The notes under the pieces: model-generated | Seen by the model: the letters and a program-made list of their open reading frames with translations, nothing else | Databases searched by the model: none | What the model was told of the DNA's origin: nothing | Program-made: the position numbers and the translations under genes | Assembly: GCA_023512835.1 (NCBI GenBank) | Contig: JAKCVP010000407.1 | Location: 1-64,000 of the forward strand | Direction of reading: 5' to 3' | Origin: Taxillus chinensis | Lineage: Eukaryota; Streptophyta; Magnoliopsida; Santalales; Loranthaceae | Length of the DNA: 64,000 nt | Shown here: positions 52,123 through 63,885 of the stretch, in pieces | Layout: each line of letters begins with the position of its first letter | Numbering within the stretch: the first letter of the stretch is position 1

Positions 52123-53154
52123 CACCAAAGCCAGAAGAGATCACCGCTGGTAAAGTTCCATGTCAGCACAGCGTCAATCGACCGGACGGATAGAGAGCGA
52201 AGCGTGTAGATGGGGTTTTATGGCGCGAGTGGGTGAAGGGGGCGGGCGTGCAGCAAGAGCGCCGTTCCGTAAGCCAGGTGGGAAGTCGGGCAGCGGCAAT
52301 GAGCGAGCGTGAATATGAGCAACAGCCGATTGGGCGGGTCCGGAGGTAGAGTGACGACTGGCAGGTGAGGTCGAGAAGCAGTGGTCTCACAGGCGATGCT
52401 CACGTGAGCAAGGATGGAAGAGGCTTCGTGGTCAAGGGTTGAGCGGGCGCAGGAGCAGTGCGCGCATGCAAGAGGGCGCCAGATCCAGAAACAAGGACAG
52501 GCTGCAGTGCAGGTGCGGTGGAGGCTTCGTGAATGCAGCGGTGGCACAGGGAGGCAGGCAGGCGGACAGGCAGGCGGACAGGCGAGACGGACGGCCAGGT
52601 AATAGACGCAGCCAGCAGGAAGTTTTGAAAAGCGAGTCGCAGCACAAGTCTGAGCTGAGGAAGCCGCCGTAGCCGCAGACGACCGCGCGACGAAGCAGCC
52701 CTAGGCACGCCGTCGTGTTCTAGCGGATCTCGACTGCTTTTCACGCGGGTCAAGGCCAGTCGTGTCGTGGCTGAATCAGGAGAACGTCGAGGTGCAGGAG
52801 CGACTTCACGTCTTGCTCCCTCGCGCCTTCCCCTCGAGAGGACACGCACCTTCCACTTCCCACGCCTGCACCTTCCCTCCCCGTAGCCTCGCTCCTGTTC
52901 AACTTTCCGACTGCACCATCCCCCTCCTCCTTCTCCTCCTTCCCCCCGTCCGTCTGCCGTAGCTTCAATGCGCCGTCTCCTAGAGCTAGTCCATCGTCGG
53001 CCGCGCAGCAGAAAAATTTCCACTACGCTGGTATCCGCCCGTTGCATCTGACCTCGCACTGTGCTACCTTGCGCCTACTCACGCCACTACCCACCCTCTG
53101 GCCCAACTGCCGGGCACCACTTGCCCTACATTTGCCCACTCCGCCTCTTCTCTC
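52123..53154. promoter_or_regulatory. Divergent promoter between the MMS1_N and TBC genes
   Basis: About 1 kb head-to-head spacer. The longest frame (52400-53059, minus) is Arg/Ser/Leu-rich, in CT-rich leader sequence, and matches no family. A tandem 12-mer, GGCAGGCGGACA, occurs twice perfectly at 52557-52580 followed by a partial third copy. From about 52800 to 53150 the plus strand is C/T-rich, typical of the RabGAP leader. Confidence 0.45.
52557..52584 (+). repeat. Tandem 12-mer GGCAGGCGGACA, 2.3 copies
   Basis: Two exact copies and a four-base start of a third in a divergent promoter region. Small and probably unstable; no function implied. Confidence 0.8.
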
Positions 53155-54417
53155 ATGGCCGCCGCCGTGCTGGAGAAGACCGCCCGTATTCGAGAAGCCT
53201 GCCTGTCGCGTGACATTCCCGCCCTCATCGACCTGGCCTGCGCCCCGGCCGGCCTAGTCGATGACGAGACGCGCCGCATCGCTTGTACGTTGCGCCACCA
53301 CGTGCGAAGCACAGGTACTGATGTAACAAAGGGCCTCTTCTTCTCGCTGTCGACCGCGACACCCTCCACCACGACTCATCTACTCTTCCTGCCCACAACG
53401 ATGAGGGCCAGGTCACCCTAGACGTAGACCGCTCGTTTGTCTACTATCCCAAAGGTATCCTTCACCGCCCAGGATGCGCCCTGCATTCCTTCTCTTCGCT
53501 AACCGTTGCCTGCCACATTAGAGCCCGAAGGCAAGCTTAATGTGAGGAAGCAGGAGCTGCAGCATCTCATCGTCGTGACTTTGCGCCGTCACCCCTCCTT
53601 GTGTTATTTTCAGGGCTACCATGACATTGTCCAAGTCTTTCTGCTCGTCCTCGGTCGAGAACGTGCAGAAGCTGCCGTCGCAAGACTATCGCTACTACGC
53701 ATCAGAGATTTCATGCTACCCTCCATGTCAGCCGCCGTCGTCCACTTGCACCTCCTGCCACCCATACTGGGCCTCGCCGACAAACGACTGGAGGAGCATC
53801 TGTCGCACACCCGCCCCTTTTTCGCCCTCGCTGCAACCTTGACCTTGTATGCTCACGACATGCAAGAGTACAGCGATATTGCCCGCCTCTTTGACTTTTT
53901 GCTCGCCCGCGAGGCTGTCATCTCCATCTACCTTTTCGCCGTCATAATACGATCCAGAAAGGACGAGCTATTAGAGATTGACGCCGACGAGCCCGAGATG
54001 TTGCACTCTGTACTGTCAAAATTGCCCAAGCCACTAGACCTTGAGTCCTTGATAGCCCAGACTCTCGAGCTATACTCGGCTCATCCGCCTGAGAAGCTAC
54101 CTGGTCGAGCCTGGAGGCGTGTTCCGTCGAGTAGTGTCCTGAAGACAACTCGCGATCCCCTACAGATCCAGCTACAGACTCTTGAGGAAGGTCAAAAGCA
54201 CTTCGATCGTCAGGCACGGCGACTCAGAAGACAGCAAGCATTGCGTGCGGCCAGGACCGTTGCTTGGCGGTATAGAAAGCCGGCTTTCACATTCGGGACT
54301 GTAGTCGTTGCCGTCCTTGCATACTGGTTAGGGAAGAATCCTGTCGCGACTAGGTTGCTGAGCCTAATAGGGTCCGCAATTGGCAAGCTGACGGGTGTCA
54401 AAGACAGATTATTGTAG
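53155..54417 (+). CDS. TBC-domain RabGAP, TBC1D20/Gyp8 type, with C-terminal membrane anchor
   Basis: Three exons: 53155-53284, 53332-53454 and 53522-54417; introns of 47 and 67 bp; 382 aa. TBC1D20/Gyp8 proteins accelerate GTP hydrolysis by Rab1/Ypt1 at ER-Golgi membranes (family knowledge). The opening DETRRIAWPLLL is the TBC start. The dual-finger residues are the arginine of the IxxDxxR motif, Arg77 in VTLDVDRSF, and Gln115 in YFQGYHDIVQVF. The domain continues to about residue 240 (ISIYLFAVIIRSRKDELL). A hydrophobic helix near the end (AFTFGTVVVAVLAYWLG) after a basic segment (RRLRRQQALRAARTVAWRYR) is the tail anchor typical of this subgroup. All three exons are required for the complete domain. 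It ends 169 bp from a convergent Yip1-family gene. Confidence 0.9.
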
Positions 54418-54586
54418 AGCTACGTGCGACTTGACATTGGCGTGAAGACCACGCCCTGTACCAATAGGTATGATACATTTGCAGATAAAGCTAGCGCAAG
54501 ATAGATCTGAGAACGATTGTGCAATCACGTGCATGCCCGTCTGAGTGGCCGCCTACGCCTCGCCATCTAAGCACAAGAGGTGGATT

Positions 54587-55698
54587 CTACCACATCAACA
54601 ACCGACCATTCGGCTGATCGCCCTTTTCTCCTTCGCCGTCGCTGTCGCTCTCATCTCCTTTCTTGTCGCCTTCACCACCTCCGGGCAATGCAGGGCTCTT
54701 GTGAGCAAAGAAGAGTACCTTGATCGCGATGGCGAAACCGACATGCAGCACCACCACAATGATAAGGAGTACCTTTGCCCTCTGCTGCGGCGTGGTATTA
54801 ATGATTGGGTACAAATTCCTCAGCAAGAACAGACCAGACATGGCCAGGCCCACTCCGACGAAAACGTAATTCAAAATGTCAATTGGCGACCAGGATATCA
54901 GCGCAACAGGGATCCAGATGACGTTTGCATAGCCGTAGAGGCTGAGGTGTTCGAGCAGTGACGCGGGCACCTCTGTTGCTGAAGGGGAGAGATAGCGTAG
55001 AGCGAGGTATAGCAACACGGGAATGACACCTGCGCGAGAAGAAGAGCAAATCATGTGAGCCTTGTGCTGCGCAAGAGAGGCGAGAAGAGCGAGAGTAATT
55101 GGAAGAAAAGAGGGGGAAACGACTCACCTGTATACCCATAGACTAGCCCTGCCGCACCGCTCAAAAGACGAAAGTCATAACTGTATCCCCCACTCCCACT
55201 GAGCGCCAACCATCGGCTTATGCTCCCGGTGAGGAAGAGGATGACGACAACCGTCGTTGCAATCCAGAATGGCCCGTACAAGTCTGCATTCCCGTCCAGC
55301 ACATCGAGGAAGTTGGCGCGCGGGTACACAGCCGCCAGACACCGTCTCAACACCTCTGCAGTGTCGACATCAAAGGCCTGTGCGTAGAAGGAGAGCGCGA
55401 ACAAGTGTGACTTTGCTCCAGATGTCGACGCCGACCGTGTATGTGTCGGCAGCGACTTTGAGGGAATAGTATGCGCGGCACTCGACGGCGCCGGAGCGGA
55501 AAAGTTGGAGTTGTGGAAGGAGAGGTCGGGCTCAAGGGGTGTGGTATGGAGGTCTGTCTGTTCGGGATCGTCAGTGTCGCATTCGAGGCTGGTGGAGGGG
55601 AACTCTTCTTGTGCTGATGAGCGGCAAGGAGTTGTTGCGCGGAGGAGACGTACGTCCTGGTCTACGTCGACAACGACGTCGTAGCCTTGTCGCGACAT
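54587..55698 (-). CDS. Yip1-domain family Golgi membrane protein (YIPF1/2-like, Yip5)
   Basis: Three exons: 55698-55654, 55557-55128 and 55029-54587; introns of 96 and 98 bp; 305 aa. Yip proteins are multi-pass membrane proteins of the ER and Golgi that bind prenylated Rab GTPases. The N-terminal 100 residues are cytosolic and Ser/Pro-rich; skipping the 96-bp intron gives DVDQD/TDLHTTPLEPDLSFHNSNF, as in relatives. Five hydrophobic segments follow, including PFWIATTVVVILFLTGSISR, LLSGAAGLVYGYT/GVIPVLLYLA and KVLLIIVVVLHVGFAIAIKV. The motif DLYGPFWI is characteristic of the family. The C-terminus is acidic and Gly-rich. The first intron is stop-free and 3n, so an unspliced form with 32 extra residues could exist (see findings). 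Confidence 0.85.
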
Positions 55699-57156
55699 TG
55701 TTGGCTGCTGGCTGTCTGATGATCGATGTTGCGAGGGAGCTTCGATGGTCCCTGGGCCTGCGGAAGCTGAGAGCTAGGTGGCCCGTCTCGCTAGGGTTAT
55801 AAGCCTAAATCGCTTCTGGACTTCATGTCATCTCGCTGAGCATCTCTTCGCTGCAAATGGCCAAAGGTCTCAGCCGGGGCCAGCGCAGTCTCTTGCAAGA
55901 TGAGATGCGAGCGCTTAGCAATCGCTGCTCTGATTGGTAAAGGCTCCAACTGTCTGTATCTTTTCTCACAATCGACCCGACGCGTCCAGACCGTTGCAGG
56001 TAGGATTTCTGGCAGGGCATACACATGCAGTGAAGCACCACGCACCCAGGACTCCATGGAACTCGGTACCGCACTGTATCTTCCCGGCCGTGCCAGTGCT
56101 GTTCCCCACAGTCTCCACCTGCACCCCAGCCAAAGGATCATCAAGCCCATGCATGTCACACCTAGAGGATCAAAAGGCTCCCGGCGCAAGATCATGCCTG
56201 TTCCCCACGTACATGTACGGCATTTGACCTCGGCGGATGTTTCTCGGGCCGTCGCCTTGTCGCCAATCGAGTCATTCCATCGCGATTCACCAGCAGGCAT
56301 TGCAGACTTGCTCGATCCTCCCCGCCTCCTCTGGAACTGCTGTCAGGGCTAGTGTAGTCGTATGTATTACCTACAATTTGTCCCTGGACTGCATGTGCTG
56401 GGTGTACGCCTTGGCTGACTCTGCTTGCTCCTTCTGGAGCCCGCTTTGCGTCGGGTCTGTCAGGCCTGGGGCTTGCCCATGGTCTCAAGTCCGCTGCCAT
56501 GTCTAGTCTAGTCGAACCGGCCGGTGACGCTGCGCACATGGAAGGAATGCACTTATCCGTTGCATCGATAATACTTGAAACACAGGCATCTACGCGCATG
56601 TAACCGTGCATGACTAGTCGCCGTCCGCAAAGGCACATTGCCCTCTTTCCCATTTTTCTGCTCGGATTCTGATGCTCCGCTCATGCATTGTGCGGACAGC
56701 GCCGGTCCGCAGCGTGCGCAGTCCGCAAGCAGCAGTATCGCGCAAGCGATGGTGCTATGCGCTTCAAAGGCAAACAGTAAGCGAGGTACAAAGTACATTA
56801 AGCGCCGTGAGCGCTTGCACGGACTTTGAAATCTAGACCACAGGTAATTGCGCAATGCGCGTGGGACACCCTGGCATCATGCATTTTATAGGTAAAGATT
56901 GAGCGAAGCTTAGGTAGGAAGGTAGGTACTCGGGCTAGCAATGCTTACAACGTCTCGTCCGCGCGTCCATGCTTGATCTCATCCTATGATAGCATTGTTT
57001 TCTCCCTTTTCGGATAGATTCGCAGCTCTGAATCATCTTTCAGAGCTCCTGTTCAAAGCCCATCTCGAATCTCATTAAAAAATTGTAGCCTGATATCTGC
57101 TTGTCCCTGCCCCTTAGAGCCCACCGATGAGTCGTGACAACCGCGTCGCAGGCCTC
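55699..57156. other. Intergenic: Yip gene promoter and 3' region of eIF5B
   Basis: 1458 bp, one of the longest gene-free stretches. Frames up to about 167 codons exist on both strands around 55797-56653 but overlap one another in several phases and show no domain. A GGTAGGAAGGTAGG microrepeat is at about 56915-56928. No RNA gene was recognised. Confidence 0.5.
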
Positions 57157-60100
57157 TCAGGCAATGTCAAAAACGCCCTTGAGTTTCTTGACAAGCAGCC
57201 ATTCGTCCTTTTTCACTTCATCGCGGAAGAACTCTTTCAGCGTGTCGATAGACTTGCGGCTAAGCTGACTGTAGAGGGTTTCTGACTCTTCCAGGTGACG
57301 GCCATACATGAGCTGCGAGCCGCCAGTTGCCTCAATCTTGACAGCAACTGACGGTTGGCCAGCATTGCATAGAGGTATCTGCTTGTGCTCACGCTCAATT
57401 GATGTTCTGCGTCTCATTAGTTCCCGTCCAACTTGGTCTTTGGTGGGGAAACTTACACTCTTCCCAACTGCAAAACTTCCTTCTTTCCATCTTTCATGAC
57501 GACGGCACAGATTGGCGTCATGGGTCGCAAAGTGCCTTCTGCCACGTCAACGCCGAGAACGATGGGTTGCGTCTTGTTGAACACAGCCAAGGGCTTAAGC
57601 ACGCAAGGGAAGACGGCGTCCATCTTGGACTCTTCCTTCTTCTTCTCCGCAATCTCCTTCGTGTGTTTTGTGAAGTCATCGAAGAGATGGTAAATGATGT
57701 CAGCTTCGAAAATTTTGATGCCAACATCTTCGGCGTATGCCTTGGCTTCCTTATCGACCTTGACGTCGAAACAAAGCATGACTGCATACTCGGGAGCTTT
57801 TTCAAGCATGACACCACACTGCATGACGTCGCGCTTGTAGACTGGCCCGATACTGATGTTGGCAACAGGAATCTTTGAGACGCGCAGGAACTCAAGCAAC
57901 GCCTCCAGCGAACCAAGAGTGGAAGCCTGCACAGAGACACCGCGGCCAGTCTTGGAGATGCGACCAAGCAGGTTCTCGAGATCTGACATGACGGCCTCTT
58001 CAATGTCCTCCTCATCGTCATCCTCGCCTACGACCATCAGACGAGATCCAGCAATGGCAGATTCGAGATCGTTGGCGGCAATCTTGACACCGATAGCGGC
58101 CTTGACCTCCTTATTGTGAACATAGGCCGATTTGATACGCAACTCCTTCATCTCCGCAGGCGTGAGCAGCGCACGGATATTCGTTGCTATAGGCCCGTTG
58201 AGACCACACAGAACTATTCTATCGCCTTCTCTCAGGATACCGTTAGAAAGGACGACATCGATCGTTGTACCAAGACCCTCGACAACCTTCACTTCGAGAA
58301 TTGTGGCTTCAACCTCGGACAGGTACATCAGACTTGAAGCCATGCGCTCCTGCGAGAGGCTGACAAGCAATTTGAGCAAATCCGGAACGCCTTCACCAGT
58401 GTGCGCTGATGTTGGAACAAGGGAGACATTGCGCGCCATCGACTTGTTCTCGTACCACAGCTCACTATTGAAACCCTGCTCGGCAAAAGCGAGTTTGGTG
58501 TCAGCAACACGCTTCTCAAACTCGGCCTGAACAGACTTCTTCTGCATCGACAGTGAATCTTGGAAGCCGTTGTTGTCGATGCGAGACCAGCCATACAGAC
58601 GATCAATCTTGTTCAAAGCCACGATGAATGGAGTCTTGCGGTCTCGCAGCAGACGCATGGATTCCAAAGTTTGGGGCTCGAGACCGTGCATGATATCCAC
58701 AACCAGGATAGCGATGTTGCAAAGCGAGGAACCACGCGAACGCAGATTTGTAAACGACTCGTGGCCAGGCGTATCGATGATGAGCAGACCAGGTACTTTG
58801 AACTCAAAGCTCTTGTCCTTGTTGACGACATCTGTCTTCTTCTTGAGGGCATCAACGGGGAAGTAAGTGGCACCAATCTGTTGAGTAATACCACCAGCTT
58901 CTCCCTCCTGAACGTTGGTCTGACGGACCTTGTCAAGCAGCTTGGTTTTACCCGTATCGACGTGACCGAGAATACAGCAAATGGGCGAACGCAGGTTGTC
59001 TTTCGAACGGGCAGCGAGAGCCTCTTGATGCCTTTGCTCTCGTCGCTCAGCAGCCTCGCGCTTGCGCTTCTGTTCTTCCTTTTGGGCTGCGGTCAACTCT
59101 TCCTCAGACGAGTCCTCATCGGAATCATCATCTTCGTCAGAATCTTCATCAGACTCGTTCGCCTCGATGACCTTTGCTGCCTTTCCAGTAGCACCTGGCT
59201 GCACAGGCTTGCCGTTAACGGCTGACTTCTGAGCGCCTTTCTCGTCGTTGTCAGAAGGCGCGTCCCAACTGTCCTTGAGGTCTTCGTCATCCTTTTCGGC
59301 CAGGGCTTCCCAATCCTCGCCTTCGCTCTCATCCTTCTTTGCCTCGGCGTCCTGGCGGGCCTTTTCAGCTTCGGCAGCAGCCTTGGAGGCTTGCTCTTCG
59401 GCTATTTTCAGCTCCTGCAGCTTGCGCTGGGCCTCCTTCGCTGCTTCTGCCTCCTCTAGCAGTCGCTTCTCTTCTTGCTCCCGCTTGTTGAGAGCACCCT
59501 TCTTCTTTTTGTTGTCGGATGACTTCGCAGGTTTCTGGCTCTTCTCTTCACCGCCCTCCTGCAGTCCAGCAACCTGGACACCAGAGGCAATCATCTGCTC
59601 CATGCGACGCTTAGCAGCTGCTTGCTGTTCCTTTTGCGCCTTTGTGAGATAGGTGCCCTCGCGTTTCTGCTGCTCGATCTTCTCCTTCTCCCTTTGCTTC
59701 TTGGCAGCTTTTGCTTCGACCTTTTTACGCTCTTCCTCCTCTGCCTGACGCTCGAGCTCTTTGATACGATCCAGCTCTTCTTGTTTGATCCGCTGCTCTT
59801 GTTCTTGTCTTCGCTTCAGCTCTTCCTGTTGCTTTTGCAGAGCTGCCAGTCGTTTGTTTGGTTTACCTGACTTCTCGGTCGTTGATGCAGCAGCTGGTTC
59901 TGGCTCCACCTTTTCGACCTTCTTCTCAGGCTCCTTCTTTGGCTCTGGAGGCGGAGCAGCAGTCTTCTTCTTTGCGGCCTGTGCAGGACTGTTAGCCAAC
60001 CTGTATCGATTTCATGCCCACAACAGATGATAGACGGACCTGTTCCTTCTTTCTAGCCTTTTCTCTCTCCTTCTTCTCCTTCTCCTTCTGCTTTTTTGAC

Positions 60101-60591
60101 TTGATGCCGCCGCCGCCGTCTTCCTCTTCGTCGTCCTCGTCATCATCCTCGTCGGCAGCCTTTGCACCACCCTTGCCCTTGGGCTGCTGCTTGCCACCTG
60201 CCTTGCCCTTGCCGCCTTTGCCCTTGGCAGGACCAAACAGGTCGTCTGCATCAGCTTCCTCAGGCGCCTTTGCTGCCAAATCGACAGCCTCGGCGCCACC
60301 AGCAGGCCCATTCGCGTCCTCGGCGCCGGGAGCATCTTCTCCCAGGCCCTCGTCGAAATCTTCCACCTTTTTGCCTTTCTTCTGCTTCTTGCCTCGATTC
60401 CGCTTCAGCGCAGCCATGAGGCCGCCACCGCCAAATTCCTCGTCCGGGTCGGCTTCTTCGGCGGCTTTGTCGTTGGCGGCTTCTTCTTCCTTTGCTTTCT
60501 GAGTGGCGGCCGCTATGGGGTCTGCGACTTCGCCGAGGCCCTCATCCCAGTCATCTTGGGCCTTTTTGCCTCCCTTCTTCTTTGGCGGCAT
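57157..60591 (-). CDS. FUN12: Eukaryotic translation initiation factor 5B (IF2-type GTPase)
   Basis: Three exons: 60591-60040, 59978-57457 and 57406-57157; introns of 61 and 50 bp; 1107 aa. eIF5B is a cytosolic GTPase that joins the 60S subunit to the 48S complex and places initiator Met-tRNA. The first about 490 residues are highly charged Lys/Glu-rich, disordered and coiled. The GTPase core starts at about 515: G1 GHVDTGKT, G3 DTPGHESF, G4 ALNKIDR and G5 SAHTGEG. Domain II and III marks include [16 protein letters not shown] and [15 protein letters not shown]; the C-terminal domain IV contains [16 protein letters not shown] across the last splice join and ends [11 protein letters not shown]. 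The first intron's acceptor is the one after GCACAG (59979-59980), with a CTAAC branch site, which alone keeps frame. Confidence 0.96.
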
Positions 60592-61405
60592 GGTGTATGA
60601 TCTGAAGGATAGGCGGGTATGATATGCGGAGGGACGGCTCGTTGATGGAGACAACACTGAAGCTGCAGACAGCTGTCAGGTGGTGGGAAGAGAAGCACCG
60701 ACTGAGCGAGTCTCGGTCGCTTGATTTACAGCAGAAAAGCGTGATGCGCTCTGAGTGGAGGGACAAAGCTCGTAGGTTGCAGACGCTCTGATCGGATAGT
60801 GGCGGGAGGTGGAGCGGGGTATGTATGCTGTATGCGACGAGCGCGATGCAAGTCAAGTTGAAAAGGACGGAATGCAAGTGTACAAGTGAATGTCACCGCT
60901 GTGAGTGCTGCAGCCGCAGAACGATGGTCTGAGGAAGAGTGTGGCTGAATGAATCAGGGTAGAGGAACAGTCATAATAATAATACTGTGCGTCGATGACA
61001 TCGGCCGCAAGTGGGGTCCGCGGATGGCCAAGTGCGAAATTTCACGGGACCTGATGCCGCATGCCGCAGATCAGGCCAGCTGCCATAGCACGCATGGGAC
61101 CCAAGAACATTACAACGCTCTGAGGAGGCGACGAGAAATCACTGTCAAGACATCTGCATTTGTCCCGGGAAGCATCCCTTGGAATGTGATCAACAATTAC
61201 AATCTACGGAGCAGCGCCCCGAGCGCGCTGCAGATTAACCTTTACAAACTGCCTTGCCCGTCAGCATGTGCAATCTGTCCATAATAATGCAGCCATTTGA
61301 GAAGCCTGTAAAGAGTGCTTCATTCCCGCGCAGTGTTTGACCCCCTGAAGAATCCTGAACGCCTGTTACCAATGCCTTTTGTCCGTCGATTCGTCGCGTC
61401 GTAGC
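60592..61405. other. Intergenic: eIF5B promoter and cullin 3' region
   Basis: 814 bp between tandem minus-strand genes; no gene supported. The half near 60592 is rich in leader-like sequence. A plus frame at 60949-61284 has no domain. Confidence 0.5.
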
Positions 61406-63885
61406 TCATGCAAGGTACCCGAGCTCCTCGCCATCCAGACGTTCTAGGTATTCCTTCTCGAGGAGGATATCGATGCACTTCTTGATATCTGGGACTGTTG
61501 GCTTGAAGCGCGAGGTGACCTGAGCAATAGCCTCTTGGATTAGCAGCTGATGTCGCATCTGCTTTCGGCTCTTCATGATGCGGACAATAGCACTCTGAAT
61601 GACGAGCTTACGGTCCTCTTCGATTGTCTTGTGCGTCTCTTCTGTCTCCGCCTTCTGCTCCGACTTGATGCCAATGTTCAAGTTGATTTTGACCTTTTTG
61701 TTCTTGAAGTTCATATTGAGCTTGAACGAGGTGCCGCTCTCTACCTTTGCATCCTCGGGCACAGTCAAAAGCACGCGGGCCTTGATCATTATGCCGATCG
61801 AGGGGTCAAGTGTTTCCTTGTTGAGGCTTGTTGCTGCAGCGATGTCATCGTAGGAGATGACGTCTGCGCTGGTCGTGTTCCATTGCAGAAGGATGGCCAT
61901 CTGAAAAGTCGAGACTTGCAGAGTATACGGAATGCGCGAAGGAGACTTGCAATAGTTGATTCGCATCTCGCCCTTGCATAGCTGCCATAGCCAGGTCAAT
62001 TTGCGGCCGCTATGTTTGTCTTTGTAGAAGGTGTCAAAGCGATCACATTCCGTTCGGATGTCGCTGGGCTCGGTAAATGGTGTAGTGGGCGCATTCAGAG
62101 GCCAGAAGCCCGTTCCTAAGATAGAGAAGTGTGCATCCAGGCTACTCTTCTTCAAGGTCGTCTCATGCGCGTCCAACCAGGCCTTATAGTCGCGATTGAG
62201 ATCTTTAGACGTCTGCGTGTCTTGGTACATGCGCTGCAGCTTGTTTGTGTACTCAAATCCACACACGTCCTTGAGCTTGCCAATCATGCTTGTCTCAGCA
62301 TCGTCAGATGTAGAAGAGTACTGCACTAGGCGACGGGCGAGCATGCGCTGGTAGAATTTCTGGAAGACATCCTTGTCGTCGATGTACTTGAAGATCACCA
62401 TGACCTGGTCGAGTAAAGGACCAATCTGGTTCTCCTCGGTCATCTTGCCGTTGTTCTTCAGCAGCGAATCGGTGTACTTTGCCAACAGTTCGGGCGAGCG
62501 CTGCGTCGCCTTCTCACAAACATCGTTATGGTTTATGAATTCGCGGCATGCGCTGTCCAGTGAACGGATAAACTCCGCCTCATTTGTAAAAGCATTCTCA
62601 ACCAACTGCGCGAACTGGGTATGGGTGGAAAGCAGAGCATCGACATAGCTCTTCGGTTCGAGGCTGTCACCTTCGGTTGCGACTCTCGTCACCGCTGCTT
62701 TACCTTCAGCAACCACATGACGCTCAAACTTCGATCGGAGAGGATCCAGGCCATCCTCGATCCGCTGCAGCAGTTTGTACATTCGTGCAAGATCCTCGAT
62801 GCGGTCATTGTCGAGGAGCGATTGGAACTCGTCGCGAAGTTTGTCAGCGTGATCGAAAATGAGCGCAGTGTCGCAGGTCCGTCTGAGGGGCAGCTCGATG
62901 TCATTAATGAAGTAGAGCGGGACATCCTCCTTCTCTTCAAGGAGACGCTGCTGGGCCTTTTTCATGTACTCCACCACACTGTTATTGGCAAGGAATTCGT
63001 TTGATTCCTTCTGGTAGTATTCTCGCGTGGCGTCCAGGAAAGGCGATTCAAAGTATTTTCTGTAGAGTTCCATTGTGCCCTTCTGGCCGTCGTTCTCGTC
63101 GATGCCAAGGTTGCAGTAAGAGTCAATAATGTTCTTGATTTGGTCTTTGTCGACAGTTTCGCCGTTGCGCTTGCGTTCGATCAGAGCGAGAAGAGCTTCG
63201 ATTAGTTCATCCTGAATTTTCATCAACATCGAGTCCCGCCACCGCACAAGGTGTAGAGTGTAGATGTCGTAGATTGTCTTCTTACCCTCATCAACTTCGC
63301 GCTTGACCCAGTGGCGATTGAGATAGGTGAAGATGTGGTTATTGTAGGTAGCAGCGTTAGTGTAGCGTGAGTACTCGCGGTTATAGTAGGCAAGGAGAGC
63401 ATCGCCAGAGTAGCCCTGGGAGCCTTCGAGGACCTTGTTGCAGTGCTCGTCTAGGTGCTTTGAGAGGTTGAGGTATAGTTCCTCGCCGAGCAGGTGAGCT
63501 GAGAAACGTGGTGTCAGCTGATCGTGACCTTCGGAATTTGAATATGGTAAGGGGTGCAGGAGGGAATACGCACCGCCTCTAGCTTGCGTTGAGCCCATTG
63601 TGGAGCTATGATTGACACCACGCGCCGAAGTACAGAAGTCATGTACAGCGGTGTACAGCTTCATGTAGGTCTTCATATTTACACCCTCGCGCAAACGGTG
63701 CAGGATTTGGTCGACGCCTTCTTGAAGTAACTGCCATCTATATAAATATTGTTAGTCTCCAGTTCCTTTTTCAAACAAAGATCTGCCAGGGAGTAGCGCC
63801 ATTGCCACAAATGAGAATCTACTGACGTTTCTGCATTTCTCTCAGCGCCAACTTTGCCAGATCGGCCTGCCCGAGATGCCGACAT
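61406..63885 (-). CDS. Cullin-1 type scaffold of SCF ubiquitin ligases
   Basis: Three exons: 63885-63827, 63737-63574 and 63498-61406; introns of 89 and 75 bp; 771 aa, full length for Cul1. It bridges Skp1/F-box modules and the Rbx1 RING. The N-terminal repeat region begins at TWQLLQEGVDQIL and MKTYMKLYTAVHDFCTS, the Skp1-binding part. The cullin homology domain includes FQKFYQRMLARRLV and SMIGKLKDVCGFEYTNKLQRM. The C-terminal Nedd8 domain has the acceptor Lys717 in IVRIMKSRKQMRHQ, followed by KPTVPDIKKCIDILLEKEYL and the end LDGEELGYLA. All exons are complete within the window. The 75-bp intron is stop-free and 3n; splicing yields ARG/AHLLGEELY, which matches relatives. A NEDD8 protease gene lies at the other end of the window. 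Confidence 0.95.

Noticed and set aside
52400..53059. 219-codon minus-strand open frame in the divergent promoter
   Set aside because: Arg/Ser/Leu-rich, in CT-rich leader sequence, no domain and no sensible splice partner.
55797..56653. Overlapping frames on both strands
   Set aside because: They contradict each other in phase, show no domain and fall in a tandem-gene spacer.
58560..59225. 221-codon plus-strand frame
   Set aside because: Antisense to the GTPase core of eIF5B, whose protein is strongly conserved.
59981..59999. Start of eIF5B exon 2 at the first AG after the donor
   Set aside because: Using the acceptors at GATACAG or CTAACAG breaks the frame; only the GCACAG acceptor restores KKEQ/AAKKK.
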